Source of the DNA: Corydoras sp. C115 | Lineage: Eukaryota > Chordata > Actinopteri > Siluriformes > Callichthyidae | Assembly: GCA_019802505.1 (NCBI GenBank) | Contig: JAFMOC010000011.1 | Span: 186,001-250,000, forward strand | DNA length: 64,000 nt | Direction of reading: 5' to 3' | In this document: in pieces, positions 44,528 through 64,000 of the stretch | Numbering within the stretch: position 1 is the first letter of the stretch | Layout: each line of letters begins with the position of its first letter | The notes under the pieces: generated by a model | Database searches by the model: none | What the model saw: the letters and a program-made list of their open reading frames with translations, nothing else | Told to the model about the DNA's origin: nothing | Made by a program: the position numbers and the translations under genes

Positions 44528-46103
44528 CAGTGGGGAGAACAAGTATTTGATACACTGCTGATTTTTCAGGTTTTCCCACTTGCAAAGCATGTAAAACACT
44601 GTAATTTTTATCATAGGTACTCTTCAACTGTGAGTGATGGAATCTAAAACAAAAATCCAGAAAAATACATTGTATGATTTTTAAATAATTAATTTCCATT
44701 TTATTGTGTGAAATAAGTATTTGATCATCTATCAACCAGTAAGAATTTTGGCTCTCACAGACATGTTACATCTTCTTTAAGAAACCCTCCTGTTCTCCAC
44801 TCATTACCTGTATTAACTGCACCTGTTTGAACTCGTTACCTGTATAAAAGACACCTGTCCACACACTCAATCAGTCAGACTCCAGCATCTCCACAATGCC
44901 CAAGACCAGAGAGCTGTGTAAGGACATCAGGGATAAAATTGTAGACTTGCACAAGGCTGCGATGGGCTACAGGACAATAGGCAAGCAGCTTGGTGAGAAG
45001 GCAACAACTGTTGGTGCAATTATTAGAAAATGGAAGAAATGCAAAATAACGGAAAATCTCCCTCGGTCTGGGGTGCCATGCAAGATCTCACCTCGTGGAG
45101 CATCAATGATCTTGAGGAAGGTGAGGAATGAGCCCAGAACTACACGGCAGGACCTGGTCAATGACCTGAATAGAGCTGGGACCACAGTCTCAAAGAAAAC
45201 AATCAGTAACACTCTACGCCGTCAAGGATTAAAATCCTGCAGTGCATGCAAGGTGCCCTTCCTCAAGCCATCGCATGTCAAAGCCCGTCTGAAGTTTGCA
45301 AATGACCATCTGAATGATCCAGAGGAGGAATGGGAGAAAGTCATGTGGTCTGATGAGACAAAAATAGAACTTTTTGGTTTAAACTCCACTCGTCATGTTT
45401 GGAGGAAGAAGAATGATGAGTACAATCCCAAGAACACCATCCCAACCGTGAAGCATGGCGGTGGAAACATCATTCTTTGGGGATGCTTTTCTGCAAAGGG
45501 GACAGGATGACTGCACCGTATTGTGGGAAGGATGGATGGGGCCATGTATCGTGAGATTTTGGCCAACAACCTCCTTCCCTCAGTAAGAGCACTGAAGATG
45601 GGCCCAAAACACACAGCCAGGGCAACTAAAGAGTGGCTCCGTAGGAAACATCTTAAGGTCCTGGAGTGGCCTAGCCAGTCTCCAGACCTGAATCCAATAG
45701 AAAATCTTTGGAGGGAGCTTAAAGTCCGTGTGGCCCAGCGACAGCCACGAAACCTGAAGGCTCTGGAGGAGATCTGTATGGAGGAGTGGGCCAAAATCCC
45801 TGCTGCAGTGTGTGCAAACCTTGTCAAGAACTACAGGAAACGTCTGATCTCTGTAATTGCAAACAAAGGTTTCTGTACCAAATATTAAGTTTCTTTTTCT
45901 GGTGTATCAAATACTTATTTCACACAGTAAAATGGAAATTAATTATTTAAATATCATACAATGTATTTTTCTGGATTTTTGTTTTAGATTCCATCACTCA
46001 CAGTTGAAGAGTACCTATGATAAAAATTACAGTGTTTTACATGCTTTGCAAGTGGGAAAACCTGAGAAATCAGAAGTGTATCAAATACTTGTTCTCCCCA
46101 CTG
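44528..46103 (+). mobile_element. Tc1-like transposon, complete, 1576 bp
   Basis: Inverted terminal repeats of about 200 bp (44528-44733 and 45906-46103) begin CAGTGGGGAGAACAAGTATT and are flanked by TA (44526-44527 and 46104-46105). The transposase ORF lies between them on the + strand. Confidence 0.97.
44896..45888 (+). pseudogene. Tc1 transposase, one in-frame TGA
   Basis: DDE transposase of cut-and-paste type. It starts MPKTRELCKDIRDKIVDLHK, with an N-terminal helix-turn-helix pair, GRPR-like region, then catalytic WSDETKIELFG, HGGGNIILWGCFSAKGTG and SPDLNPIENLWRELK, and ends FCTKY with TAA. 331 codons; only codon 205 is a stop (TGA at 45508-45510), where relatives usually have Arg, consistent with CGA to TGA decay. 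All three catalytic positions are readable. No frameshift was seen. Confidence 0.95.
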
Positions 46104-46107
46104 TATA

Positions 46108-46480
46108 TATCATGCTCACCTGTTGTATGTGCTCTTTCTTCAGGATTAACTGCAGCTTGTTTTTGCTTCCCCGGAAGATTTACTGCATCGGCTATCATCT
46201 TCATCGCAGGCTACGCAGTTTTGTCAGTACTTTTTTTTTTTTTTTTTTTGCTTGGCGATAGTTATCACGCTATACACCGCACAGTGTTTTGTTATGCGTC
46301 ATTTTCATCTCTCTGGAGAACATATTTTGAGTTTCTCCTAACAAACTTTTTTATGTCTGAGTCCAGTGTGAGTGCTGAGCCTGTTTGCTGTACAAGTGCT
46401 AAGCATAGTCACTGTATTAGTGCCTGTATGTGTGTGGCGCATGTTCACTGTAGGAATGCAGCGCATGGTCGTTGTATGAG
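46108..46480 (+). mobile_element. LTR-related fragment
   Basis: GCTCACCTGTTGTATGTGC, then CATCGGCTATCATCTTCATC and GCAGGCTACGCAGTTTTG, closely follows the order of blocks in the solo LTR at 33205-33320. It starts next to the right end of the Tc1 element; its left end is absent. Confidence 0.6.
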
Positions 46481-46509
46481 TGGAGGTTCTGCAGTGGTCT
46501 CTAGGTACA

Positions 46510-47130
46510 CCAACACCAATCTGCACCAACCCTCAAGGTGTTCCACCTACTGTCTGTAGCCGGACTCTCATCATAATGCAATCCGTAATGCATCCGACCT
46601 TCTGTGTCATCTGCAAACTTCACAATATGACAGCCTGGATGGGCTATAAAATAGCAGTCAAGTGTTAGAAGGGTGAACAGGAGGTGGCTCAGCACACAGC
46701 CCTGAGGGGAGCCGGTATTAAGGGTTATGGTGGATGGGAAGGTGTTGTGGATCCTCACAGACTGTGGCCTGTTGGTCAGGAAGTCCAGGACCCAGTTGCA
46801 AAGGGAAGGGCCCAATCCAAGTAGGTAGAGATTATTGGTGAGATTCTGAGAGGTTTCATTGTGTTAAAAGCAGATGTGAATTCCACAAAAAGCATACAGA
46901 GGTAGGTATCCTTCTACTCCTGTAGCCATGTTTCAGTGACAAAAATCACAGTTCCTCATCTCACCAGAAACATTCATCTTCAGCCGCAGTTGGTCCAGCT
47001 TGTTATCCGGAGAGCAGACATTGCACATTGCACAGAATGAGATGGAATTGGGAGTCAGACAGCCTTTAGCCTGACTAGTACTGCGCTTACTCCTTTTCTG
47101 TCTGTTCTGTCAGGAAGGATCTGCCAAGTT
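46510..47130 (-). mobile_element. LINE fragment, endonuclease start fused to RT by deletion
   Basis: On the - strand at 46940-47030: DNKLDQLRLKMNVSGEMRNC, an endonuclease start. From about 46870 it jumps to RT: LCNWVLDFLTNRPQSVRI, GSPQGCVLSHLLFTLLT and FADDT. The frame is broken. The style is similar to the fragment at 13850. Confidence 0.75.
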
Positions 47131-47499
47131 ATAGCTTTAACATTATTGCCCATAGTAGCTGCATTTGTTACCAAACTGTCCTTTATCATGTGAAATTCGG
47201 TTATGCCTACTGTCTGCCTACTAATTACAGTAGCCTAATCATTAAATATTTCTGATTTATACTCCAGTTCTGACAACATCACACAAAAATCTCAAAAACA
47301 GGTAGTTCTGGTCATTAAATCCGATTGGCTGAGCCTGTACAGCTCTGACATTAATGACCTTCAGATCATTTCACCATTTTATAAAGCATTTTATGTATTA
47401 AAACCATTTTGGATATTACTATATAAAGCAATTAGTTTCATCTGAGATTTTAATCATATGCAACACATCATTGTAAACATACATTGGATTTAATTTTAA

Positions 47500-48110
47500 C
47501 AATTTGTGTCTTTTCTTTCAACCAACTCAAACAAGCCTATGTTAGTCCACTGCTCACTTCTCTCCAGTGGCTTTCAGTCGCTGCTCCCATCTGATACATT
47601 ATCTCTGGACTACAGCTACATTCTTTTTTCCAAAGATACAACCCAACATGTTAACTGTGCTGTAGTGAAGAGTCCTGTCTGGTCCTTCAGCCTCACTGCT
47701 GCCAGTTATTACTCCTTCCCTACTTCTAGAAGCTGAAATGATCACACTCAATGTCCATAATGCTAATATTTTAGCTGTTTTAAGGAACAAAGCTAAGTTC
47801 AAGCGCTTTTTACAACAGTACATTGTAGAAATCAGAAAGCAGCTTTACAGAATGAAAAGCCTTTAAACCCCCAAAGAGCAAGCCGAAGCGACAGTGGCAA
47901 GAAAAAACTCCCTGTTATGCTGCTATTTAAGGAAGAAACCTTGGGAGGACCAAGACTCAGTGGGGGGCTCATCCTGCTTGAGCGGCCAGGCAGCAACAAC
48001 AGTGTAGGACAGCCATGAAGAGATATTTAACAAATGGGAAAACTCTAACAACTGGAGAATTATATGTGAGTCCATTAAAGGGATCCTGCAGGACCGCCAG
48101 TCCAATTAAT
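47500..48110 (+). mobile_element. LINE 3' fragments
   Basis: A short L2 RT C-terminal stretch (about 47520-47590, TAGTCCACTGCTCACTTCTC) is followed by a LINE 3' UTR-type stretch with AACTCCCTGTTATGCTGCTA and GGAAGAAACCTTGGGAGGAC, typical of teleost LINE ends. Confidence 0.55.
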
Positions 48111-48249
48111 ATTCAGGTTCCATCCAGTATTCTTCGGCAGAGCCATGGATTCGTCGGCAGAGCCAAGGTCTGACTACACCTCCAGGAAGCTGGTCACACC
48201 TCAAAAGAAACAGACAAGGAAGGCAGTTAGAGCTAATAATAAAGCACGG

Positions 48250-48440
48250 CATTTAATTAATGAGTAATTGATTGACACAGTGCAGCCTGTGACTCCGGCA
48301 TCACTCACTAGAGCAGCATAACTAAAAGAGGCAGATACTGCAGACTCTACATAGTTGAGATGGTGCCCCGGAACAGCATCATTTCAGCAAACCCCCCCCC
48401 CCCCCATTAATGATGAGGTGGGTGAAGAGGTGAAAATCTC
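48250..48440 (-). mobile_element. L2 3' UTR fragment
   Basis: In reverse complement it shares TAGAGTCTGCAGTATCTGCC and the CACCTCTTCACCCACCTCAT block with 29950-30060 in the L2 copy. A run of C interrupts it at 48399-48412. Confidence 0.65.
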
Positions 48441-48492
48441 TACCAAAAGCACTTGCTTTAAGAATGATATGGGAAATTCTAGGCATCGAAAC

Positions 48493-49453
48493 CTACGGAG
48501 ACCCTAAAGTGACATGGAAGGAAAAAAAAATTAATGCGAGATCTCGCAATAATTGTATTTATATTTATTGCGAGATCTCGCAAAAGTTAATGTGAGATCT
48601 CGCGATATCTCACAAAACTAACGTGGTCCGCTTGCATTAAGTAGTCGCTTCAGGTGTCTCTCGTTTTGGAATTTATTAAACATAAAAAGACATGAATTGC
48701 ATTATTTTAAGGTTTTTGTTATACTTCGCAATGCTCTTTATTTTTGTAATGAAATTTACTATTTCACATAGTTCATATACAACTGCTGAATGACTGCAGG
48801 GAACAGAGGGAATGGTCATTTGCGGGATAATCGTATATAATTGCCATGCTCATCCTGCAACTGGACATTCCTACAAAGTGTAGGGGTGTCCAATCTCAGG
48901 GTGAGCTGAAGACTTAGGGAGCAGGTAACATTTTTTAAATGTAATAGTGAGACTGGGGCTCCCCACCATATAGGGAAGGTCCATTCACACTCATCCACAC
49001 ACAGAAGGACAGCCCACCTAAGGATTAAATACCGATTAAATATCTTTGAGAATTCAGAGCTCTTTCATCAATCGCAGTCATCTGCCATTGATGATTTTTC
49101 CTGTACACTTGTTTGTCTATTCAGTAAAATGCATTAAGTTCTTTTGGAACAAAGCCGCCGACTTATGACCGTTTTATTGGAACACTCACTTATACGAAAA
49201 CCGTTTTTTTACGGGCAAGCACTGATTTGATGTCTTTATATGCAAGCCAATCACAAAATAAAACTCAATAAAACTTTTCCATGGATGAACGTTCTCCATT
49301 GTGTTTGTTTATTGATGTTGACCAGGAAACTGACCTGAAAGTACATCAATTTATAATAAACTTTTGCGAGATCTCGCAATAAATATAAATATAACTATTG
49401 CGAGATCTCGCATTATATTTTTTTTCTTCCATGTCACTTTAAGGGCTCCGTAG
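48493..49453. mobile_element. MITE-like element with palindromic subterminal repeats
   Basis: About 100-bp inverted terminal repeats begin CTACGGAGACCCTAAAGTG on the left and the complementary CTACGGAGCCCTTAAAGTG on the right. Each arm carries two exact GCGAGATCTCGC palindromes at the same 34-bp spacing (48536 and 48570; 49366 and 49400), plus an imperfect one at 48592. No ORF of note. The superfamily was not identified, and no clean target duplication was seen. Confidence 0.85.
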
Positions 49454-52400
49454 AGACCCTATCAGCAGATAATCATGATTTATAATACCATAGTTTAACT
49501 GGTTCCTCCTTAATTTTCTTACTTTTGTGTTCTCTCACAGGAGACATTACATTTGGATGTAAAGCATTTATGATAGCTTGCTCATTATTTAAGTCAGTTA
49601 ATAAATGAAGGATACTAGTACTAGTTATGTCAAAATGTATTAGTTTTAACTGGACAATTTTGGCTCTGAAGTTTAAAAAAATATGCCACTTGTCCCATGG
49701 CATTATAAAGTTGCAAAAAATGCAAAACTGAGAATTGACACATATTTTTCAACCTAGAAACACAAAGATCATGTGCATGATCTGTTTATGACATTGCACT
49801 AAGCGGAGGCTTTTGATAGTAACTGGGTCTAGGTAAATTAATGAGCTCAAGAATTTGTGGAATAAAATTAATTGTGTGTTCTACCAACAACAGAGTCACA
49901 CTCTGAAAAGCCAGGCATTTAATAAACCTGTGTGTTGTATGTGTGGATTCAACTGTTGCAGGTAGGGGCAAACAACAATGCACAATCAAGGGTTAAGCAT
50001 AGGCTGTATTGGTGCTGTGGCAGTATGCCCAGGCATTTTAAGTATTAACACTGCATAATGGTGTTTAACCAGTAAATTCCTGCAGTTCTGTGTAGGGTGA
50101 TTTTAAGTTTTATATTTTGTCATTGTCATATTTCGTCAAGTTGTAAGCCTGCATGTAATCAAAATGGATGAAAGTTATAAATATGTGTATCCAAAAGCAT
50201 CTTTCCATATAGTGTTATTGCTAGTAAGCTCACAAATCAAATTACTGTACAGTATTTTAAGTGTTTGGTGTTTAAGGACTTCTGCTATTCTTTTGACAAT
50301 AATTCTTTGCTTTATTACATTATTTTATATTGTGCTTAGTTGTGCCACTGGTTTAAGAAAAACTTTTATACCACTGCATTTTTCTACTTTTTTGTATTGA
50401 TTCCTTGACACTAATAGTAATCTATGAGGAGTAAAGCTAAAACCTTTGAAAAGAACATGGAAACAACAATGTGAAAGACAAGTGGTATTTGAAGTCAAAA
50501 ATGATTTGTTCTGTCACACAACCAACCGATGTTCGTCATGACCATCTGTTCCCCAGCAAGTCATCGCAGAGGCTGAGGACTACCAAGTTACCAGGCACTC
50601 ATTTTCACTGGTGCTGTATTTTTTTTCTTGCACTGTACAGAAAAGTATTGTACAGCAGTGGATTGACTAGTCAGCCTTGGGAACCAAAACCACCTGTTTG
50701 TTACACTCAATGTGAAATACTCCTTATTTCATCCCAAGCTACCCTCACATTTGGGTAAACAATGGGGCAGCTGTGTAACACCATTACTGTGTTTTTTTTT
50801 TAGGTTAATACAACCAGGTAGAAGTGAGAACATTTCCAAAAATGTTACTTGCAACTGTACAACAGCTGTCTTTAGTCTTCATTAATGAAATCTATGATGT
50901 CACAAGGCTCATGACTTGTACAAGTGGGGTTGTAGCTACTTATCCCAGTTTTTAACATTTTTATCCTTTTTTCTATGTGGATGGAACATGCTAGTGTGAA
51001 TACCAATTAAAAACCTTAATCAGTAAAAGGGGTCAGAACATGTATTGTAAGTTTACCAACTGGTAAACCAGTGATCATCAGGATAATTCTTGCTTTGCCC
51101 TGCCATCATGTTATAATAAGATCCTTAGAATAATACATTCTTCAGTGATACAAATACTGGGTGCCAGAGAATATTTGTGAATATTTCACCCTTACCTTTG
51201 CCATTTTCTCTATCCCATGCCTTATTTTGGTATATTACAGTTTAGAGTAAAGCCAGAATTTGTGTCAAAAATTAAACTCTGCCTACTACTACCAGTTACT
51301 GTGTTTTAACGTTGCTAACTGATTTCTTTTTTTTTTTTTTGAGGTGTCACCAGCTTCTAATTCATAATATTACCAAACCACTACAGCAACGACCTTAAAG
51401 GGGAGGATAAACATTTTCAAATTAAATTTTATGCTCAGATTTCATGGACAAAACTTTTTTCATTTGACTTTGTAGCTATGTTAGGATGCAACTCCAAATA
51501 CCATTGAGTACATTCAAAGAGTTTTTCATTAAACTGAAATTATTATTATTATTTTTAAATATTGGATCATTACATAATATATATTATTATCTGTACTTTA
51601 CTGCCTGGCTGCTCACGAAGGAGTCCCGCACTATGTCCTAGTCCTGACAATGTTTTTCCATTTTTTTTGTCACTCTCCTTTCAGCTTGCTCAATTTTGGG
51701 TGACTTGCAGTAAGACAGTAATCTGAACCCTATCTTCACCATCTCCATATAGGGGCACTGATCACCAGCCCCTTATAGACGCACCGACCTGGGGAGTACA
51801 CAAGGACAAGAATTTTTGCTTGGGGCCAGGGGGTTGGTGTGAAGGAAAGTAGACCCATCCTGTGCAGCACTTGAACCAGTTTAGAGAAGCAGAGTGAGGG
51901 AAACAGCCATAGAAATCAAATGAGAGAGGGAAACATACAGATGTACAGAGGAGTCCATACAGCCCCTCATATTTGCATTTAGGTGCTAAAATGGCCAAAG
52001 CGCAGTCTGTGGAACCATGTCTTTTGTTTTGTGGTTCGGCTGACATACTAAGGACACCTCAGTATGCTAGTAGTGGGCAGTTTCTTTATGGGTGGCTGAG
52101 GTTCACCTGATAATAGTTTGGGTCAGCAGTCAGCCAGCCCCAAATTTCCACAACCCGTGAATGTTTCAACATTTTCCTCTGGTTGTATCTCTTTTAGGGT
52201 TTGGACTGGCCTGACCTTGCAGCACCTAGGTCTGCTGCTAATTGACGGTGTACAGTGCTAGTAGAAGCTGGTTTTCTCACTGCTGCATGCTAATAGGGGT
52301 ATGGACTGGTCATTCAATTGGCAAGATTCCTTGTTTACATGCTTATTTTACTCCCAGGTAAATGTAATTTAAACTATTTTATTATGTAACACAGACAGAC

Positions 52401-54481
52401 AAAAGAACACAAGCGAAAATTAATCACACAAAGAAGACAATTCACTTAATCAAATATTCTGACATTTCTTCCCATTCTGCTCAATCACAGGGCTGTTGTG
52501 AAAAAAAGGTTGTGAATAAACAGTATTGATGTTTACATTAATCAGTTTTCGATGGTGTATTAAAAGAGGTGTATGTAGTATCAAATATGAGAAACACTGT
52601 CAGTGCTACCATATTCTGCAGCTGTTTATGTTTGTATTAACATTTTTAAGTTCATAGCAAGCACGAAGCCAGGCACATTCAGATTGTAATAATTAGATTT
52701 ATTTTACTTTGTTTATGTGTTTTGTACAAATCCTGCTATTTTACACACATAACACATATTCAAGTGCATATTACCATTTCCCAAACAGTAGTTCATTTGA
52801 CAGTATTGTATTTATCTAACCTGCTCAAGACCAATAAATAGCTGCCCACCCCTATTTTAATTTATTTGTCCTATTTTAATTTTGAGGACACAGAGATTAA
52901 AAATATCAGCCCAGCTTGCACTTGTGGGCATACAGCAAGTGAAGTGCATAAATACAAGTGGACAAATGAACTCATTTGAATCAAACAAAACAACACAGAA
53001 TTCACACAAAAAAGTGACAAATAAAACTGAATTACACATAGAATCATATAAACTAACGCTAAACCCTTTTCTCTGTGATTAAAACTACTAATGTAAAAAT
53101 AAAGCTTCATTGGGTCTCCACTATCTGGCCTCCTCTTTTGGGAAACCATAAGTATAACAGCAAAATTCACACGCTGGAACAAACTATAATTATTATTAAG
53201 TAATTTTAAACATTTTCTCTATTGTATTTAAGAAAATCAATTGTCAAAGAGCATTGTGTACATTTACAGAAGAAAACACATTTTCTCTTCTGCAGCCCTA
53301 TTTTTTTTAAAGATTGTGATCTACATATTTAATTAAATGTAATTATTATAATTTTTTCACAGCTGTGTTTAAAAACAATTGTAATTCTCTCCCATCAGTT
53401 TCCCAATCTACAACAGTTTTTCAGCTGAGGACAAGCAAAGAATGCTTTGTTTTTGCACTCTTTGTTATCGAAAATGAAGCACTGCTGTAATTTCCTCTGT
53501 ATAGAATTCTTTTAAATTACAGTCAACATTAGTGTTAACCCTTAAGCAGGCTGGCCACTGCCATATTAAAATCATTCAGTTTCAGAAGCAAAATAAGTTC
53601 ATACATTTTAAATAAAACAGCATTTCTTTTCAAATCTAATGTAAGTTGTACATTAAAGCAAACTAAACAAAAATAAACACTAACAATTTATCTGTTCTAT
53701 AGAAACAAATCATAAAGTTCAAACACCTTAAGCATTTCTTTTTGACAGATAATTGTTAATATTAAATAAGAACTGTAATGTAAGCTAGACTACAGTTTTA
53801 TTTTGTTTTTGTATATTGTAAATTTAAAGACTTTCTCTCATTCTCTCATCATTTGTCAACATATATGGAGCAACCAATTGGAGAAAAAGAAAAACACAGT
53901 ATGATGGACATTTTGTTACTACTGTTTTCATGGTATACAGATTGTAAAATTTTAACAAAACCTATACAGTACTACTTCAGCCCAATACAAATAACAAAAT
54001 TTTCTTCTGTCTGTCTAATAGATGCTTGAGCCAAAAACTGACATAGATTCCCAATTCCTACTTGGGTAGCATTATTAAGTATAAATCATTCTCCCAATTC
54101 TGTTCCCATTTTCCTAGGCTGTTATACAGTGACAAACACAAATCAGCTGGTCATTCCTGTGCAAATAAACAACTAATGCAATGACAATAGTAACAATAAA
54201 GAAAATGCAACAATAATGCAGTATAATGCTGTGATAGACATCTTTTGTTTTTGACTACTTATCAGTATAAAAATGTACTATCCACAAGGTATGTTAATAC
54301 AGTCTATGTTTGCAGAGATAGAGAGTGTGTGGTGCATACAGTGAGATTGGTATGTCATGGCCGAGTGCACTGCTGAGCAGTCTGCATTTAACCTATAACA
54401 TACCAGAGAAGGTTTATGAGAATTATCACTGGAAATTAACTTATAAAGAACCCATTGATGCCCCTGCAGTTGAATAAATAA

Positions 54482-54535
<54 letters not shown>

Positions 54536-54974
54536 TACAACAACAACAATGCAGGATGCCAAATGAATTAATTAAAATTTACATTAATTTAAAGCGTGCT
54601 ATTCCTTGCAGTTCATTGACTGCACTGTATCTTACAATCTCCAGACTTCTACTGTATATAAATATTTGAATGTTTTTTACACTCCCACACCAACACACAC
54701 ACGCGCGCACACAAAACACCACATATAGGATAAATTAAAATCAAACATGCACACCAAAAAGCCCTAAGCAAAGTAAATTCCAACTTTGTCACCCATATGT
54801 ATGCCTGTCTGTACAATTTCAATGCATTATTAAAGTAATGATGGTCATCATGTAAAAATTATTATAAATAATTTTGGGCCTTCACTTAAGTTTTTTTTGT
54901 CACATATAGTATCTATAATTTTGACAAACAAGACTACTGATTTTTTGTTTATTAGAAAGATTTCTCTAAATTTC
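49454..54974. other. Transposon-free stretch, probable casz1 3' UTR and intergenic spacer
   Basis: 5.5 kb without a recognised LINE, SINE or transposon, unlike the rest of the window. Contains no credible ORF. It directly follows the casz1 stop on the - strand, so part of it should be 3' UTR; many TTTATT (AATAAA on the - strand) sites exist, so the end cannot be picked. Confidence 0.5.
54478..54536. repeat. (AAT)n microsatellite
   Basis: About 58 bp of AAT, 440 bp after the casz1 stop on the - strand. Confidence 0.95.
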
Positions 54975-63628
<8,654 letters not shown>

Positions 63629-63638
63629 CTGCAATAAC

Positions 63639-63639
<1 letters not shown>

Positions 63640-63685
<46 letters not shown>

Positions 63686-63705
63686 TAATAATAATAATAA
63701 TAATA
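63640..63705. repeat. (TAA)n microsatellite
   Basis: About 65 bp of AAT/TAA ten bases upstream of the acceptor of the first visible casz1 exon. Confidence 0.95.
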
Positions 63706-64000
63706 AAATGAATTAATAAAATGAATAAAAACAAAAAATATAAAAATGCTTATTATTAATTGTTGATATTTATTTATTTATTCCCATGTGATAAATGCAC
63801 ACTGACACTGAAAACTATAAATGGTCTGCAAGTAAAGTAATCTTATAATAAAAAATACATGATTGTGACACCATCGTCTATTACAACATCAGTTTCTGGC
63901 CAATAGAACATGATGTGTTAATTTTATTAAAAACTTGTGAAAAAATATAATACCCTCAAATAGTGTACACTAAATATACTTTAAATAGTGCACTAAATAT

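Overview
The window is from a teleost fish nuclear genome. It is AT-rich and intron-dominated. It contains most of one vertebrate gene (pex14) and the 3' part of a second (casz1), and is densely populated with fish-typical transposable elements: L2-, Nimb/I- and Rex-like LINEs, tRNA-derived SINEs, Tc1-like and hAT DNA transposons, and a Ty3/gypsy element. There are no operons, rRNA genes or CRISPR arrays. The species cannot be fixed from sequence alone.

Layout. Seven exons of pex14 lie on the + strand from 11054 to the stop at 43606-43608. They encode 337 residues, from the PEX5/PEX19-binding domain to the C-terminus. Roughly the first 30 codons must lie to the left of the window or in an exon I could not recognise. 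Everything from 1 to 11053 is therefore probably pex14 intron. casz1 (castor zinc finger 1) lies on the - strand: five exons between 63628 and 54975 encode the last 717 residues, including five C2H2-type castor fingers, and its 5' part continues beyond 64000. The two genes converge tail to tail, with 11.4 kb between the stop codons. All exon junctions agree in phase and all introns are GT-AG.

Repeats by region. 1-3660: two LINE remnants (- strand) and a 152-bp direct repeat. 5-11 kb: SINE pieces in AT-rich intron. 11.8-19.7 kb: two hAT-type non-autonomous elements, Tc1-like remnants and a LINE fragment. 20.9-25.1 kb: an L2 fragment and a decayed Nimb/I-type LINE with an RNase H domain. 26.3-31.9 kb: a SINE, then an L2 LINE whose ORF1 keeps an esterase-like region, then a hAT element with perfect 8-bp target duplications that itself holds a SINE and a solo LTR with perfect 5-bp duplications. 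33.0-33.5 kb: a second solo LTR. 35.8-42.3 kb: a Tc1-like remnant, then a complete gypsy element in the last pex14 intron, placed inside a (TA)n microsatellite. 44.5-46.1 kb: a Tc1 element complete except for one in-frame stop. 46.5-48.4 kb: LINE pieces. 48.5-49.5 kb: a MITE with repeated GCGAGATCTCGC palindromes. 49.5-54.9 kb is free of recognised transposons and may hold the long casz1 3' UTR. 56-64 kb: casz1 introns with SINE pieces and microsatellites.

I found no convincing new gene system. The most informative observations are the ordered nested insertions, the 3' tail shared by the abundant SINE and a LINE, the palindrome-bearing MITE, the near-intact Tc1 copy and the pure GAT repeat coding for 14 Asp in casz1.
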